From Streptomyces katrae (GTDB taxonomy: Bacteria > Actinomycetota > Actinomycetes > Streptomycetales > Streptomycetaceae), in NCBI RefSeq assembly GCF_000717655.1, contig NZ_JNZY01000043.1, positions 71,300 through 135,299 on the forward strand: DNA of 64,000 bases, in the 5' to 3' direction. Shown piece by piece: positions 46,248-55,685 of the stretch. Numbering within the stretch: position 1 is the stretch's first letter; every line of letters starts with the position of its first letter. The translations under genes and the position numbers were made by a program. A model generated the notes under the pieces. The model was not told where the DNA came from, searched no databases, and saw nothing but the letters and a program-made list of their open reading frames with translations.

Positions 46248-47424
46248 GCCGGTCGAAGTCGTACGCGCCGTGCAGCCAGGCCACCTTGTCGTACATGTCG
46301 TCGTCCGACAGCGAGGCCAGCATCGCGTTGCGCTCCACCCGCGCCCCGCCCGCCGCGTGGTACAGCTGCCGCCCCATCTCACGGGCCACCAGCTGCACCT
46401 GCGCGGTCCGCTCGCGCCGCGCCGCGTTGTACTTCTCCAGCCGCTGCTCGAAATCGGCCGGGCAGCCGTCCAGCAGCCCGCTCAGCAGCACCGCGTCCTC
46501 GATGGCCTGGCAGGCGCCCTGCGCGGCGTACTGGAGCATCGGGTGCGCGGCGTCGCCCAGCAGCGCCACCCGGCCCTCGGTCCAGCGGTCGACCGGGTCG
46601 CGGTCGCACAGCACCCAGGACTTCCAGTCCCGGCCGAGCTCCAGCAGCCGCCGCGCGGCCCCGGACAGTTCGGGGAAGGAGTTCACCACGTGGTCGTGCT
46701 CGGCCGGCAGGCCCGCCACGGCCTCCGTGGCGCCGTCGTCGCGCGTCGCGGCCAGGTTGAAGTGCTCGCCGCCCGCGATCGGGTAGTGCACGAAGTGCCA
46801 CTTCGGGCCCGCCCACAGGGTGACGGTGTTCCACCGCAGCTCCTCGGGCACCTCCTCCATCGGGATCACCGAGCGGTAGATGGTGTGCCCGGAGACCCGC
46901 GGGGACCCGTCGCCGACCATCTGCTGCCGGATCGCGGAGTGCAGTCCGTCCGCGCCGATCAGCGCGTCCCCCGTGATCCGCCGGCCGTCGGCGAGGACGG
47001 CGGAGACCGCGCCCGCCTTCTGCTCGTACGCGACGACGTGGTGGCGGCCCAGCAGCTCGATGCCGGGGTGGCGGCGGGCGGCCTCGAGCAGCGGCAGGTA
47101 CAGGTCCACGCGGTGGACGACGGCGTACGGGTTGCCGAACCGGCCCCGGTACTTCTCCTTCACCGGCATCGCGGCGACCTTCTCGCCGGTCGTGCCGTCC
47201 ATGAAGCGCAGCTCGTCGATGAACACGGCGCGGTCGCGGACCTCCTGGCCCACGCCCAGCAGGTCGAGCGCGTGGAAGGCGTTCGGGCCGAGCTGGATGC
47301 CTGCGCCGACCTCCGTGAAGACGTCCCTGCGCTCCAGGACGGTGACCTGGTGTCCCCGCTTCGCGAGTCCGAGCGCCGCGGCGAGGCCACCGATGCCACC
47401 GCCGGCGATGAGTATGTCGGCCAT
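46231..47424 (-). CDS. group A FAD monooxygenase, paralogue of the 18.5 kb enzyme
   Basis: 397 residues with ILIAGGGIGGLAAALG, LIGADGLHSAIRQQM and GRVALLGDAAHPMLQYAAQG. It aligns end to end with the block A monooxygenase (DELRFMDG, RFGNPYAVVHR, WKSWVL.DRDPVD), and both should hydroxylate a (amino)hydroxybenzoate. It is last in an operon SDR, transketolase fragment, AroA, monooxygenase that is preceded by an ACCTGACRNA site. Two related hydroxylases in separately controlled blocks imply two hydroxylation or decarboxylative hydroxylation steps, or divided substrates. Confidence 0.86.
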   Translation of the reverse strand: MADILIAGGGIGGLAAALGLAKRGHQVTVLERRDVFTEVGAGIQLGPNAFHALDLLGVGQEVRDRAVFIDELRFMDGTTGEKVAAMPVKEKYRGRFGNPYAVVHRVDLYLPLLEAARRHPGIELLGRHHVVAYEQKAGAVSAVLADGRRITGDALIGADGLHSAIRQQMVGDGSPRVSGHTIYRSVIPMEEVPEELRWNTVTLWAGPKWHFVHYPIAGGEHFNLAATRDDGATEAVAGLPAEHDHVVNSFPELSGAARRLLELGRDWKSWVLCDRDPVDRWTEGRVALLGDAAHPMLQYAAQGACQAIEDAVLLSGLLDGCPADFEQRLEKYNAARRERTAQVQLVAREMGRQLYHAAGGARVERNAMLASLSDDDMYDKVAWLHGAYDFDRLTAGS

Positions 47425-47449
47425 GGGGGTTCTCACATCCCTTTCGTTG

Positions 47450-48715
47450 TCAGTGACTTTGGGTGCCCGAGCGGTGGGCCGGGAAGAGCCGTCCCAGTTC
47501 GGCGTGGAAGCCGGGGAAGGTCTTGCCGACACAGGACGGGTCGTCGAGCGTGATGCCGGGGACGCGCAGGCCCAGTACCGAGAACGCCATGGCGATCCGG
47601 TGGTCCCGGCGGCAGGCGATCCGGGCGGCCGCGGGGCGGCCCGGGTGGACGGTGAGCCGGTCCGGTCCTGACTCGGTGCGGATCCCGAGGGCCCGCAGGT
47701 TCTCCTCGACCGCGGCGATCCGGTCGGACTCCTTGAGCCGTGCGTGGCCGATGCCGTGAACGGTGATCGGCGCGTCGGCGAGCGGGGCCACCGCCGCCAG
47801 TGTCATGAAGGTGTCGGAGATGTCGCCCATGTCGACGGCGAAGCCGCCGCGCAGCCGCCCCGTGCCGGTGACGGTGGTCGCCCCGTCGGCCGTCTTCACG
47901 CGGGCGCCCGCCCGGCGCAGCACCTCCACGAAGCCGAGGTCGCCCTGGACGCTGCCGAGCCCGAGGCCGGGCACGGTGACGGTGGTCCCGGTGACGGCGG
48001 CCGCCGCGAAGAAGTACGAGGCGGTGGAGGCGTCGGGTTCGATGTCGAGCTCGGCGGCCCGGTAGCCACCGGGCAGCACCTGGATCGCGCCGCCCTCGAA
48101 CTCGTCGACGTACGCGCCGAAGTGGCGCATCAGCTCCTGGGTCATCGTGATGTACGGGCGGCTGACCAGCCCCTCGCCCCGTACGGTCAGCGGCTTCCTC
48201 ATCAGCGGTCCCGCCATCAGCAGGCCGGTGAGGTACTGGCTGCTGAGCGAGGCGTCCACGGTCAGGTCACCGCCGGTCAGGCCCCGGGCGGCGACGGTCA
48301 GCGGCAGTCCGCCGACGGGCTCGGTGACCCGGGCGTCCGCGCCGAGCCGGCCCAGCGCCTCGGCGAGGGGCCGCAGCGGCCGGGCGCGCAGTTGGCCGGT
48401 GCCGTCGAAGGTGAACGCGCCGGCTCCGGTCGCCGCGAACGGCGGCAGGAACCGGGCCGCGGTGCCGGCGTCCTCGCACCACACCGCGCCGCCGCCGGCC
48501 GGGGCGCGCCCGCTGCCGGTGACCTTCCAGCCGTCGTCGCCCTCCACGACGGGGACGCCGAGGCCGGCCAGGGCCTCCCGGAAGGCCACCGTGTCCGCGC
48601 TGACCAGGGGGGCCCTCAGCAGCGAGACCCCGTCGGCGGCGGCGGCCAGCAGCAGCGCCCGGTTGGTGATGCTCTTCGAGCCCGGGACACGGGCGGTCAG
48701 CACGGCCGTGTTCAT
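47450..48715 (-). CDS. aroA: 3-phosphoshikimate 1-carboxyvinyltransferase (EPSP synthase)
   Basis: 421 residues. VPGSKSITNRALLLAAAA binds shikimate 3-phosphate, EDAGTAARFLPPFAAT is the loop equivalent to the glyphosate-site LGNAGTA, SSQYLTGLLMAGPL and the C-terminal RRDHRIAMAFSVLGL complete the family pattern. It makes EPSP, the precursor of chorismate. A copy inside the cluster, together with a DAHP synthase, raises flux to the two chorismate-consuming enzymes. The altered NAG to DAG in the PEP loop is worth noting. The ATG overlaps the previous stop (ATGA). Confidence 0.92.
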   Translation of the reverse strand: MNTAVLTARVPGSKSITNRALLLAAAADGVSLLRAPLVSADTVAFREALAGLGVPVVEGDDGWKVTGSGRAPAGGGAVWCEDAGTAARFLPPFAATGAGAFTFDGTGQLRARPLRPLAEALGRLGADARVTEPVGGLPLTVAARGLTGGDLTVDASLSSQYLTGLLMAGPLMRKPLTVRGEGLVSRPYITMTQELMRHFGAYVDEFEGGAIQVLPGGYRAAELDIEPDASTASYFFAAAAVTGTTVTVPGLGLGSVQGDLGFVEVLRRAGARVKTADGATTVTGTGRLRGGFAVDMGDISDTFMTLAAVAPLADAPITVHGIGHARLKESDRIAAVEENLRALGIRTESGPDRLTVHPGRPAAARIACRRDHRIAMAFSVLGLRVPGITLDDPSCVGKTFPGFHAELGRLFPAHRSGTQSH

Positions 48716-49206
48716 GCGCCCTCCCGCTGTCCGGCGCGGGCCAGCCCGGCCCGGGCGGTGGCGGCCACCCGGGCGGCGCTGAAGCCGTGCTGCTGGTGGA
48801 GGGCGGTGTACGCGCCGCGCGCGCCGCACTGGTCGAGCCGGACCGGGATGCCGGCCTCGCCGAGCAGTTCGTAGCAGCCGAGCGCGGAGCCGGCCGCCAC
48901 GGACACCCGGGCCCGGGCGCCGGCCGGCGGCTGGGGGCAGGGCATCGGCACCACGCGGGCGGCGATGCCCTCGCGGTGCAGGATGGCGCGGGCGTCGAGG
49001 GCGATGCGCATCTCGCTGCCGGTGGCGATGAGCACCACGTCGGGCGCGGCGCCCTCGGCGCCGGCCTCGGCGTAGGCCTCGACGCCGACCTGGACCTGGA
49101 CCTCGTCCTCGGCCACTGCCTCGGCCACGACGCTGTCCCGCTTGGACCAGCCCGGCTCGCCCGGACCGTCGTAGGGGCGGGGGAACCTGTGCATGCGAGG
49201 GGCCAC
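48712..49206 (-). CDS. isolated transketolase C-terminal domain
   Basis: 164 residues containing only transketolase domain III: PDVVLIATGSEMRIALDARAIL, RVVPMPC, VSVAAGSALGCYELLG and LDQCGARGAYTALHQQHGFSA. The thiamine-binding and pyrimidine domains are absent, and a segment between MPC and the VSVAAGS strand is shortened. It cannot catalyse transketolase chemistry alone. It may be a relic, a regulatory partner, or half of a split enzyme. It begins with GTG five bases after the SDR gene and overlaps aroA, so it is being kept in frame within a translated operon. Confidence 0.75.
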   Translation of the reverse strand: MAPRMHRFPRPYDGPGEPGWSKRDSVVAEAVAEDEVQVQVGVEAYAEAGAEGAAPDVVLIATGSEMRIALDARAILHREGIAARVVPMPCPQPPAGARARVSVAAGSALGCYELLGEAGIPVRLDQCGARGAYTALHQQHGFSAARVAATARAGLARAGQREGA

Positions 49207-49210
49207 CGCT

Positions 49211-49912
49211 CTACTCGCTCGTCTTGCGGTCGAGCACGAGGTCGTGCCCGACGATGTACGCGGCCGCGTCGGAGCAGAGCCAGACCACGGTGTCGGCGAT
49301 CTCCTCGACGCTGGCCCCCCGGCCGAGCGGGCAGGGGCTGATGGCGTTGATGCGGATCGACTGGGCGACGTACTCGCGGGCCGCGGTCCGGGTCAGGGCG
49401 CTGACGGCGGCCGTGGACGCGGCGTACGCGCCGAGGCCGGGGAGCATGCCCTGCGCTCCGATGTTGCTGGCCGTGTTGACGATGACCCCGCCGCCGGCGG
49501 ACCCCATGTGGGCGATCTCGTGCTTCATGGACAGCCAGACGCCGGTGAGGTTGGCCGTCAGGGTCTGGGCCCAGACCGTCTCGTCGATGTCCGCGACGGA
49601 CTGGTGGGGGCCCAGCTCGGTGGTGTTGTTGAAGGCCACGTCCAGGGCGCCGTGCCGGCGCACGGTCTCGGCAACGACGTACGCGGCGCCGGCGTCCGCG
49701 CCGGCCGTCGTGTCCGACACGTCGGCGACCACGCTGTCGGCCTGCCCGCCCGCGTCGCGGATCAGCTTGACCGTTCCTTCGAGCGTCTCCGGGTGGCGGC
49801 CCGAGACCACCACCAGTGCGCCGAGCCGGGCGAAGGCAACCGCCGCTGCCCGGCCGATGCCTTCGCCTCCTCCGGTGACGAGGACGACCTGGCCGTCGAA
49901 CCGTTCAGACAT
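49211..49912 (-). CDS. short-chain dehydrogenase/reductase homologue lacking the catalytic lysine
   Basis: 233 residues with the cofactor motif VVLVTGGGEGIGRAAA and the catalytic-strand Ser (VIVNTASNIGAQG), but the YxxxK motif reads YAAST (Lys to Thr) and the usual NNAG is NNTT. The C-terminal region has CPLGRGASVEEIADTVVWL. Loss of the proton-relay lysine predicts weak or no classical dehydrogenase activity. It is the first gene of the aroA operon, with AGGAGA seven bases before the ATG. It may be structural or have a changed reaction. Confidence 0.8.
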   Translation of the reverse strand: MSERFDGQVVLVTGGGEGIGRAAAVAFARLGALVVVSGRHPETLEGTVKLIRDAGGQADSVVADVSDTTAGADAGAAYVVAETVRRHGALDVAFNNTTELGPHQSVADIDETVWAQTLTANLTGVWLSMKHEIAHMGSAGGGVIVNTASNIGAQGMLPGLGAYAASTAAVSALTRTAAREYVAQSIRINAISPCPLGRGASVEEIADTVVWLCSDAAAYIVGHDLVLDRKTSE

Positions 49913-50028
49913 CAGCGTTCTCCTGATTCTCCGCTTCGGATTTAACGGGAAGGCGCTCTGCGGAACGCCACCGACCAACCGTCACCCTGCAAGAAAAAAC
50001 AGCCGGTGAGGCAGTGGACTTCTCTCAT

Positions 50029-50038
50029 TCCGTCAGGT
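50029..50038 (-). promoter_or_regulatory. ACCTGACRNA site 6, before the SDR-aroA operon
   Basis: Reads ACCTGACGGA on the minus strand, about 120 bases upstream of the SDR start, in the divergent region shared with the DUF1857 gene. Confidence 0.5.
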
Positions 50039-50134
50039 CCTGGGGGCAGGTGACGTAATGCTCCGCCCGGCTTTGACACCACTGTTCGCCCGACCGATGC
50101 TGCACGCCGACTGGCTTGCGGAAAGGAGAGATCA

Positions 50135-50614
50135 ATGCTGACGCTTTCGTGGACCCGTCCGGTCGTCGGCGCAGCTCAGGATGGGTGTCCGGCTCCTACG
50201 CGGGAGAGTCTATGGCAGGCGTTGCTACACAAGGCGGAGTTCCCCACCGGCTATGTTCCGGCCATTACGGATTGCCGGATCAACGAACGTTACGCCGATG
50301 GATTTCTCCGGGAAATCCGGCGCGGCGGTCTGACCTTCCTGCAACGCGTCACTCCCCAGGAGAGCGCCGGGCGCATTACCTACCGGCATCTGGACGACAC
50401 CGACATCGCCGAGATTCGCAATGAGATCGGAGAGGACGAGGACGGCCGGCTCACGCTCACCCTCAGCATCACCCTGACCGACTGCCCGGCGGCCGCGATC
50501 CTCGCGCAGAACACCTATCTGCGGGACCTGGACTGCGATTTCCACGGCACGCTGGACGCCATGACGGAGGTCCTGCGCCAGGTGATGGCCACAGGGGCGG
50601 AACAGCGGGCGTGA
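50135..50614 (+). CDS. DUF1857 / AtaL-like SRPBCC protein
   Basis: 159 residues matching the DUF1857 pattern: SWTRPVVGA, ESLWQALLHKAEFPTGYVPAITDCRI, YADGFLREI and NEIGEDEDGRLTLTLSITL. These are Bet v1-like ligand-binding proteins found next to fungal and bacterial secondary-metabolite genes; AtaL is the fungal namesake. The function is unsettled. A strong GGAAAGGAGAG site precedes the ATG. It is a single gene ended by a very strong hairpin. It is the second SRPBCC-fold protein of the cluster. Confidence 0.75.
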   Translation: MLTLSWTRPVVGAAQDGCPAPTRESLWQALLHKAEFPTGYVPAITDCRINERYADGFLREIRRGGLTFLQRVTPQESAGRITYRHLDDTDIAEIRNEIGEDEDGRLTLTLSITLTDCPAAAILAQNTYLRDLDCDFHGTLDAMTEVLRQVMATGAEQRA

Positions 50615-50620
50615 CACCCA

Positions 50621-50668
50621 CGCGTACGGCCCCTCACGCCCCCGGGGGGCCGTGAGGGGCCGTACGCG
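50621..50668. terminator. 18-bp bidirectional hairpin between convergent genes
   Basis: CGCGTACGGCCCCTCACG and its exact complement are separated by 12 bases. It lies just after the DUF1857 stop and just after the stop of the convergent operon ending at 50679, so it serves both strands. Confidence 0.9.
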
Positions 50669-50678
50669 CTCTCGTGCC

Positions 50679-50993
50679 TCACACCTTCCCGGGCAGCGCG
50701 TGGACGCCCTCGACCGTCGCCTCCACGTCGAACACCGTGTACTGCACCGGCGCCCGCCCGATCAGCTCGGCCGCCCGCGGGGCCAGCGGCTGCGCCGCCG
50801 CCTCCGCGGACTCCCACAGCAGCACCGCGCCCCAGCGCTCCGTCTCCGGGTCCGCGATCCAGAACTTCAGCCGCAGCCCCTCCACCGCCGCGAACCGGTC
50901 GACCGCCTCATCGCGCAGGTACGCCCTCAGCGACTCGATGCTGTGCCCCGAGCCCTTCAGGTCCCACCAGGCCACCGTCGCCTTCGCGCTCAT
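50679..50993 (-). CDS. dimeric alpha/beta-barrel (YdhR-like) small protein
   Basis: 104 residues with a ferredoxin-like beta-alpha-beta pattern: ATVAWWDLKGSG, AAVEGLRLKFWIADPETERWGAVLLWES and PVQYTVFDVEATVEG. This matches the DABB superfamily that includes YdhR and antibiotic-biosynthesis monooxygenases. It is last in the operon DAHP synthase, SDR, PhzD, PhzE, and its ATG overlaps the phzE stop. It might act on, or chaperone, the 3-hydroxyanthranilate-type product. The enzymatic role is unproven. Confidence 0.7.
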   Translation of the reverse strand: MSAKATVAWWDLKGSGHSIESLRAYLRDEAVDRFAAVEGLRLKFWIADPETERWGAVLLWESAEAAAQPLAPRAAELIGRAPVQYTVFDVEATVEGVHALPGKV

Positions 50994-52873
50994 ACGGACT
51001 GCTCCTGGAGCAGCCCGGACAGGGCCTCGCTGACGATGCGGATGCCGTCCTCCGTGAGCACCGACTCGGCGTGGAACTGCATCGAGCGGAAACCGGGCCC
51101 GCGCAGCGCGTGCACCTCCCGGGTCCCCGGCTCCCGGCACACCTCGACCGTGCCGATCCCGGGCACCTCGACGGCGTCCGAGGCGCTCTGTGCGGCGAAG
51201 GTGTTGTAGAAGCCGACCCGCTCGCGCCGCCCGAACAGCTCGATCTCCCGCTGCACGCCCTGGTTGGGCTGCTCCCGGCGCTTCAGCGCGAAGCCCAGCT
51301 TCGTGCTGAGCACCTGGTGGCTGAGGCAGACCGCGAGGAACGGCCGCCCCTCCGTGAGGAGGGTGTCCACCGCGGACCGCAGGTGCGCGATCTTCGGGTC
51401 GTCCACCTCCCGCGGGTCGCCCGGCCCCGGCCCCATCACGACCAGGTCGTACGGGGCGAAGCTGTACGGCTCGTCGAACCGGCGGACCGTGACGTCGGCC
51501 TCCATGGCCCGCAGCTGGTGCTCGATCATCGCGGTGAAGGTGTCCTCCGCGTCGACCACCAGCACCTTGCGGCCCATGAGCAGCGGTACCGGCCGGGCCC
51601 GGGAGGCGTCGTCGTCCAGCCAGAACCCGGCGATCGTCGCGTTGCGCCGGCTCAGGGCCGCGCGTACGTCCGGGTGGTCGCCGAAGCGGCGCGGCCCCGA
51701 CGGCTCGAACATCGCGAGCAGGCCGGCCGCCTTCGCGCGGGTCTCGGCGACCTCGGACAACGGATCCGAGTGGCGCACGAGGGTCGCGCCGACGCCGATG
51801 CGCATCCGGCCGGCGCCGTCGATGTCGGCGGTGCGGATCAGGATCGCCGAGTCCAGCGTCCGCTCGCTGTTCTCGTCCTGGCCCATCAGGGCCAGGACAC
51901 CGCTGTAGTAGCCGCGGCCCTGGGGCTCGTACTTCTTGATGACCCGGCCCGCGCTCTCCAGCGGGGACCCGGTGACCGTCGGTGCGAACAGGGTCTCGTG
52001 CAGGATCTCGCGGGGGTCGCGGGAGGTGCGGCCCTCGATGAAGTACTCGGTGTGGGCGAGGCGGGCCATCTCCTTGAGGTACGGCCCGACGACCCGGCCG
52101 CCGGATGCGCAGATCCGGGCCATCATCTTGAGTTCCTCGTCGACGACCATGTAGAGCTCGTCGGCCTCCTTGCGGTCGGCGAGGAAGTCCATGACGCCCG
52201 GCAGTTCGGGCCCCGAGGCGGGGAACCGGTACGTGCCGCTGATCGGGTTCATCACGGCCCGGCCGCCGGAGAGGCTGATGTGCCGCTCCGGCGAGGCACC
52301 GATGAGGGTGCGCTCGCCCGTGTGCACGATGAACGTCCAGTACGCGCCGGTCTCCCGCTCCAGCAGCCGGCGGAAGAAGCGCAGCGCAGCGCCGACGGAG
52401 TACTCGCTGATGTCGGCCACGAAGGACCGCTTCATCACGAAGTTGGCGCCGGCGCCGGTGCCGATCTCGTCCGCGATGACGCGGCGAACCGTTTCCGCGT
52501 ACGTGTCGTCGTCGATGTCGAAGTCGCCGCCCGTCGCGAGGTGGACGGGGGCGTCGGGGATCCCCGCCAGGACGGCGGCGAGCGGCACCTGCGCCTGCTC
52601 CTCGATCACCATGGCGAGCAGCGGGGTGCCGTCGTCGGGCGCCTCGAAGCCGCGCTCGGCGAGCTGCCGGTAGGGGACCAGGGTGAGCACGTCCTGGCGG
52701 GCGCCGGCGCCCGCCTCGACGTCCCGGAGCGGGACGTCGGCGAGCGTGGCCGCCTCGGCGAACTCGCCGAGGAAGAGGTCGAGGTGCCCGGTGACGGTGG
52801 TCTCCGGACGGTGGATCAGCGCGAAGGCCGGCGGCCGGCCCGTCAGGATCCGGCCCAGCAGGTCTCCGGTCAT
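50990..52873 (-). CDS. phzE: 2-amino-2-desoxyisochorismate synthase (PhzE-type, fused synthase/glutaminase)
   Basis: 627 residues. The N-terminal half is an anthranilate-synthase-like chorismate-binding domain ([33 protein letters not shown]), and the C-terminal half a class I glutaminase ([39 protein letters not shown]). The CLSHQ nucleophile motif, rather than CLGHQ, and the fused order are typical of PhzE, which makes ADIC from chorismate and glutamine. ATGA overlaps with phzD and the small protein show tight coupling. Downstream phenazine genes (phzF, phzB, phzG) are absent. Confidence 0.9.
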   Translation of the reverse strand: MTGDLLGRILTGRPPAFALIHRPETTVTGHLDLFLGEFAEAATLADVPLRDVEAGAGARQDVLTLVPYRQLAERGFEAPDDGTPLLAMVIEEQAQVPLAAVLAGIPDAPVHLATGGDFDIDDDTYAETVRRVIADEIGTGAGANFVMKRSFVADISEYSVGAALRFFRRLLERETGAYWTFIVHTGERTLIGASPERHISLSGGRAVMNPISGTYRFPASGPELPGVMDFLADRKEADELYMVVDEELKMMARICASGGRVVGPYLKEMARLAHTEYFIEGRTSRDPREILHETLFAPTVTGSPLESAGRVIKKYEPQGRGYYSGVLALMGQDENSERTLDSAILIRTADIDGAGRMRIGVGATLVRHSDPLSEVAETRAKAAGLLAMFEPSGPRRFGDHPDVRAALSRRNATIAGFWLDDDASRARPVPLLMGRKVLVVDAEDTFTAMIEHQLRAMEADVTVRRFDEPYSFAPYDLVVMGPGPGDPREVDDPKIAHLRSAVDTLLTEGRPFLAVCLSHQVLSTKLGFALKRREQPNQGVQREIELFGRRERVGFYNTFAAQSASDAVEVPGIGTVEVCREPGTREVHALRGPGFRSMQFHAESVLTEDGIRIVSEALSGLLQEQSV

Positions 52874-53550
52874 GCGGATTCCCCTCCCGCTCCCGCATAG
52901 GCGGCCACCCGGTCCGGGAGGGCCGTCAGGAGCTCCTTGGTGGTGGTCAGGCGGGCGCAGCGGCCGGCGGCGTACTCGAGCGCCATCCGGTGCTCCTCCC
53001 AGCTGAAGTCGGCGACGGCGTCGGCGACCAGGAAGGGCTGGATGTCGTTGGTGAACGCGTCGACCGCGGTCACCAGGACGCCCACGTGCGCGTACACACC
53101 GCAGAGGATCAGCTGGTCGCGGCCCTGTGCGCGCATCCGCTCCAGCAGGTCCGTCTTGAAGAAGGCGCTGTAGCGCCACTTGGTGAGCATCCAGTCGCCG
53201 GCGGCGGGCGCCACCGGGTCCACGACCTGGCGGTGCTCCGGGCTGGGCTGCATGCCCGGGCCCCAGAAGTCCCCGAGCAGCCCGCGCTCCTCGGGGGTCA
53301 TGCCGCCCGGCTGCGCGGTGTACGCGACCGGGATGCCGAGCTCGGCGGCGCGCACGCGCAGCGCGCCGGCGTTGCGGGACAGGTCCACGACGGGCTGCTC
53401 GCCCTCGGGAAAGGGGGCCAGGAAGTACTTCTGCAGATCGTGCACCAGCAGGACGGCGCGGTCCGCATCGATCTCCCAGTCGACGCCGGAGGCGGGCAGG
53501 TCGGCCGCCGACGGCATCGGATAGGGGTTGATCGCAGGTATGCCTGCCAT
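52870..53550 (-). CDS. phzD: isochorismatase PhzD (ADIC hydrolase)
   Basis: 226 residues. D38 in VHDLQKYF and K124 in TKWRYSAFF are the catalytic pair, and [10 protein letters not shown] shows the Ala (A154) in place of the usual Cys that marks PhzD-type isochorismatases. It hydrolyses ADIC to trans-2,3-dihydro-3-hydroxyanthranilate. AGGGAG precedes the ATG. It is followed by phzE with an overlap and preceded by the EntA-like dehydrogenase, so the three steps from chorismate to 3-hydroxyanthranilate are encoded in a row. Confidence 0.92.
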   Translation of the reverse strand: MAGIPAINPYPMPSAADLPASGVDWEIDADRAVLLVHDLQKYFLAPFPEGEQPVVDLSRNAGALRVRAAELGIPVAYTAQPGGMTPEERGLLGDFWGPGMQPSPEHRQVVDPVAPAAGDWMLTKWRYSAFFKTDLLERMRAQGRDQLILCGVYAHVGVLVTAVDAFTNDIQPFLVADAVADFSWEEHRMALEYAAGRCARLTTTKELLTALPDRVAAYAGAGGESA

Positions 53551-53569
53551 GCGCTTCTCCCTCTCGTTC

Positions 53570-54340
53570 TTAGGCACCGAGCGCCGCACCGCCGTCGACG
53601 GTGAGGTCGTGCATCGTGATGTGGGCGGCCTTGTCGGAGAGCAGGAAGACCACCGCCTCGGCGACGTCCTCGGGACGCGCCAGCTTGCCCAGCGGGATCC
53701 CGACGCGGTACGCGTCCGGGACACCGTCGATGGAGGCCCGCGCGCTGCTCTCGTCCTGCCACATGGAGTTGAGCATCGGGGTGTCCGTGGAGCCCGGCGC
53801 CACGAGGTTCGCGCGGATGCCGTACTTGGCGACCTCCAGCCCCAGGCACTTGGTGAACATCGTCGCGGCGGCCTTGGAGGCGGCGTACGCGGACATCTCG
53901 GTACGGGCGGTGCCCGCGGCGTTGGAGGCGATCGTGACGATCGCGCCCCGGCGGCGCGGCACCATGCGGTTGACGACGGCCCGGGAGACGAAGAAGACGC
54001 CCGTGGTGTTGACCGCGAACGTCGTGCTCCACTCCTGGTCGGTCAGGGTCCGCGCCTCGGCGAGCCGCAGCACGCCGGCGGCGTTGACGAGGAAGTCGAG
54101 CGGACCGACGAGCGCCTCGACGTCGTCGACCAGCGATTCGACGTCGGCACTGGAGGTGACGTCGGCCGGGAACGGATCGACCCGGCCGCCCTCCTCGGCG
54201 ACGGACTTGGCGACGTCGCGCAGGCGGTGGGCGTCCCGGTCGACCGCGGCCACCCGGACGCCCCGGGAGGCCAGGGCGCGGACGATGGCCTCGCCTATGC
54301 CGCCGGCCGCTCCGGTGACCAGAGCGATCTTTCCTTCCAT
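53570..54340 (-). CDS. EntA-like dihydro-hydroxyanthranilate dehydrogenase (SDR)
   Basis: 256 residues with a complete SDR set: [34 protein letters not shown] and [13 protein letters not shown], ending [13 protein letters not shown]. Between a DAHP synthase and PhzD it is the natural candidate for oxidising trans-2,3-dihydro-3-hydroxyanthranilate to 3-hydroxyanthranilate, in parallel with EntA in 2,3-dihydroxybenzoate synthesis. That makes the product an aromatic aminophenol acid rather than a phenazine. It contrasts with the lysine-less SDR of the neighbouring operon. Confidence 0.85.
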   Translation of the reverse strand: MEGKIALVTGAAGGIGEAIVRALASRGVRVAAVDRDAHRLRDVAKSVAEEGGRVDPFPADVTSSADVESLVDDVEALVGPLDFLVNAAGVLRLAEARTLTDQEWSTTFAVNTTGVFFVSRAVVNRMVPRRRGAIVTIASNAAGTARTEMSAYAASKAAATMFTKCLGLEVAKYGIRANLVAPGSTDTPMLNSMWQDESSARASIDGVPDAYRVGIPLGKLARPEDVAEAVVFLLSDKAAHITMHDLTVDGGAALGA

Positions 54341-54370
54341 GATGGAGAAATCCCCTCTTCTTCTTCGGCC

Positions 54371-55540
54371 TCAGCCGCGCCAGGCCGAGACGACCTCGAC
54401 GGCCTGGTCGACATTGAGGCGCGGGTCGCAGAACGAGGTGTACTTCTCGCCCAGTTCGTCGACGTGGTATTTGTCGGAAACGCATTCGTGGACCAGGTCC
54501 GGGGTCGTTTCCAGGTGGAGCCCGGCCGCCACTCCGCCGTTGTCGACGACGGCCTTCTGGAATTCCTCGACCTCGCGTACGACCGTTTCCACATAGCGGG
54601 TCTTGACGCCGCCGGGCAGGCTGACGGTATTCCCGTGCATCGGGTCGCACAGCCACAGCACCGGGTGCCCGGCGTCGTGCACCGCGCGGACCAGCTCCGG
54701 CAGCTTCTCGGCGGCCGTGCCCTGGCCCATCCGGGAGATCAGCGTGAGCCGGCCCGGCTCCTTCTGCGGGTCGAGCCTCCCGCACAGCTCCACCAGCTCG
54801 GCCGGGGTCATCTTCGGACCGACCTTGGTGGCGACCGGGTTGGCGATGGTCGCGAAGAGCTCGATGTGGGCGCCGTCCAGCTCGCGGGTGCGCTCACCGA
54901 CCCAGGGCCAGTGCGTCGAGGTCAGCAGCACCGAGCCGTCCGGCTGGGTGCGCAGCATCGGGCCCTCGTAGTCCAGCAGCAGCGCCTCGTGGCTGGTCCA
55001 CACCGGGGCCTCGGCCGCGGAGGGGCGCCCTTCGCCGTGCCAGCCGAGCCAGCCCATGGCCCCGGCGGCCGCGCGGTAGCCGGCGATCAGGCGCCGGGGG
55101 TCGGGACGGCGCAGCTCCGGGTCCGGCTCCGGGCTGTTGACCATGTGGCCGCGGTAGACGGGGAGCTCGACGCCGCCGATGGTCTCGGTCGGCCGGGAGC
55201 GGGGCTTGCCGAACTGGCCGGCCAGCCGGCCCACCCGTATGACGGGCTTGAGCGAGCGCGTCTTCATGACACCGGCCAGCACGTCGAGGAGCGCCGCCTT
55301 GCGCGCCACATAGCCGGGAGTGCACTCGGCGGGGTCCTCCGCGCAGTCCCCGCCCTGGATCACCTGCACCTCGCCCCGCGCGGCCGCGGCGAGCAGGACG
55401 CGAAGGTCTTCGACGTCCTGCTGACGAACGAGTGCGGGAGCCTCGGCGAGTTCGGCCCTGGCGTTCTCCAGGGCGTCTTCATCCGGCCAAACGGGCTGTT
55501 GGCCCGCGGGCAATGATTTCCAGCGTGCAACACCGTGCAT
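54371..55540 (-). CDS. class II (plant-type) DAHP synthase
   Basis: 389 residues. VIQGGDCAEDP, KPVIRVGRLAGQFGKPRS, WTSHEALLLDYE, RMGQGTAAEKLP and WLCDPMHGNT are diagnostic for class II 3-deoxy-D-arabino-heptulosonate 7-phosphate synthase, with the metal-ligand Cys, His, Glu and Asp in place. It is shorter at the N-terminus than primary-metabolism AroG, like PhzC-type cluster copies that escape feedback inhibition. GGGAGGTG precedes the ATG. It is first in the operon and has an ACCTGACRNA site 97 bases upstream. Confidence 0.92.
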   Translation of the reverse strand: MHGVARWKSLPAGQQPVWPDEDALENARAELAEAPALVRQQDVEDLRVLLAAAARGEVQVIQGGDCAEDPAECTPGYVARKAALLDVLAGVMKTRSLKPVIRVGRLAGQFGKPRSRPTETIGGVELPVYRGHMVNSPEPDPELRRPDPRRLIAGYRAAAGAMGWLGWHGEGRPSAAEAPVWTSHEALLLDYEGPMLRTQPDGSVLLTSTHWPWVGERTRELDGAHIELFATIANPVATKVGPKMTPAELVELCGRLDPQKEPGRLTLISRMGQGTAAEKLPELVRAVHDAGHPVLWLCDPMHGNTVSLPGGVKTRYVETVVREVEEFQKAVVDNGGVAAGLHLETTPDLVHECVSDKYHVDELGEKYTSFCDPRLNVDQAVEVVSAWRG

Positions 55541-55633
55541 GCGGCACCTCCCAGTGCTGTACCTGCCGTGACATCAGATGCAGCCAGAAGTCTGTGAAAC
55601 AGGCATTCGGAGGAACCACAAGAGATTCGCCAC

Positions 55634-55643
55634 TACGTCAGGT
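55634..55643 (-). promoter_or_regulatory. ACCTGACRNA site 7, before the DAHP synthase operon
   Basis: Reads ACCTGACGTA on the minus strand, 94-103 bases upstream of the DAHP synthase start. GTGG follows, as GTGC does in sites 3 and 8. Confidence 0.5.
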
Positions 55644-55685
55644 GGGGCCGTATTCGGTCAGGTTGAAAGCAAGCCGCCGCAATAA

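Noticed and set aside
50679..55540. Phenazine biosynthesis cluster
   Set aside because: PhzE, PhzD and a DAHP synthase are present, but phzF, phzB/A and phzG are not, and an EntA-like dehydrogenase stands where it would aromatise the PhzD product to 3-hydroxyanthranilate.
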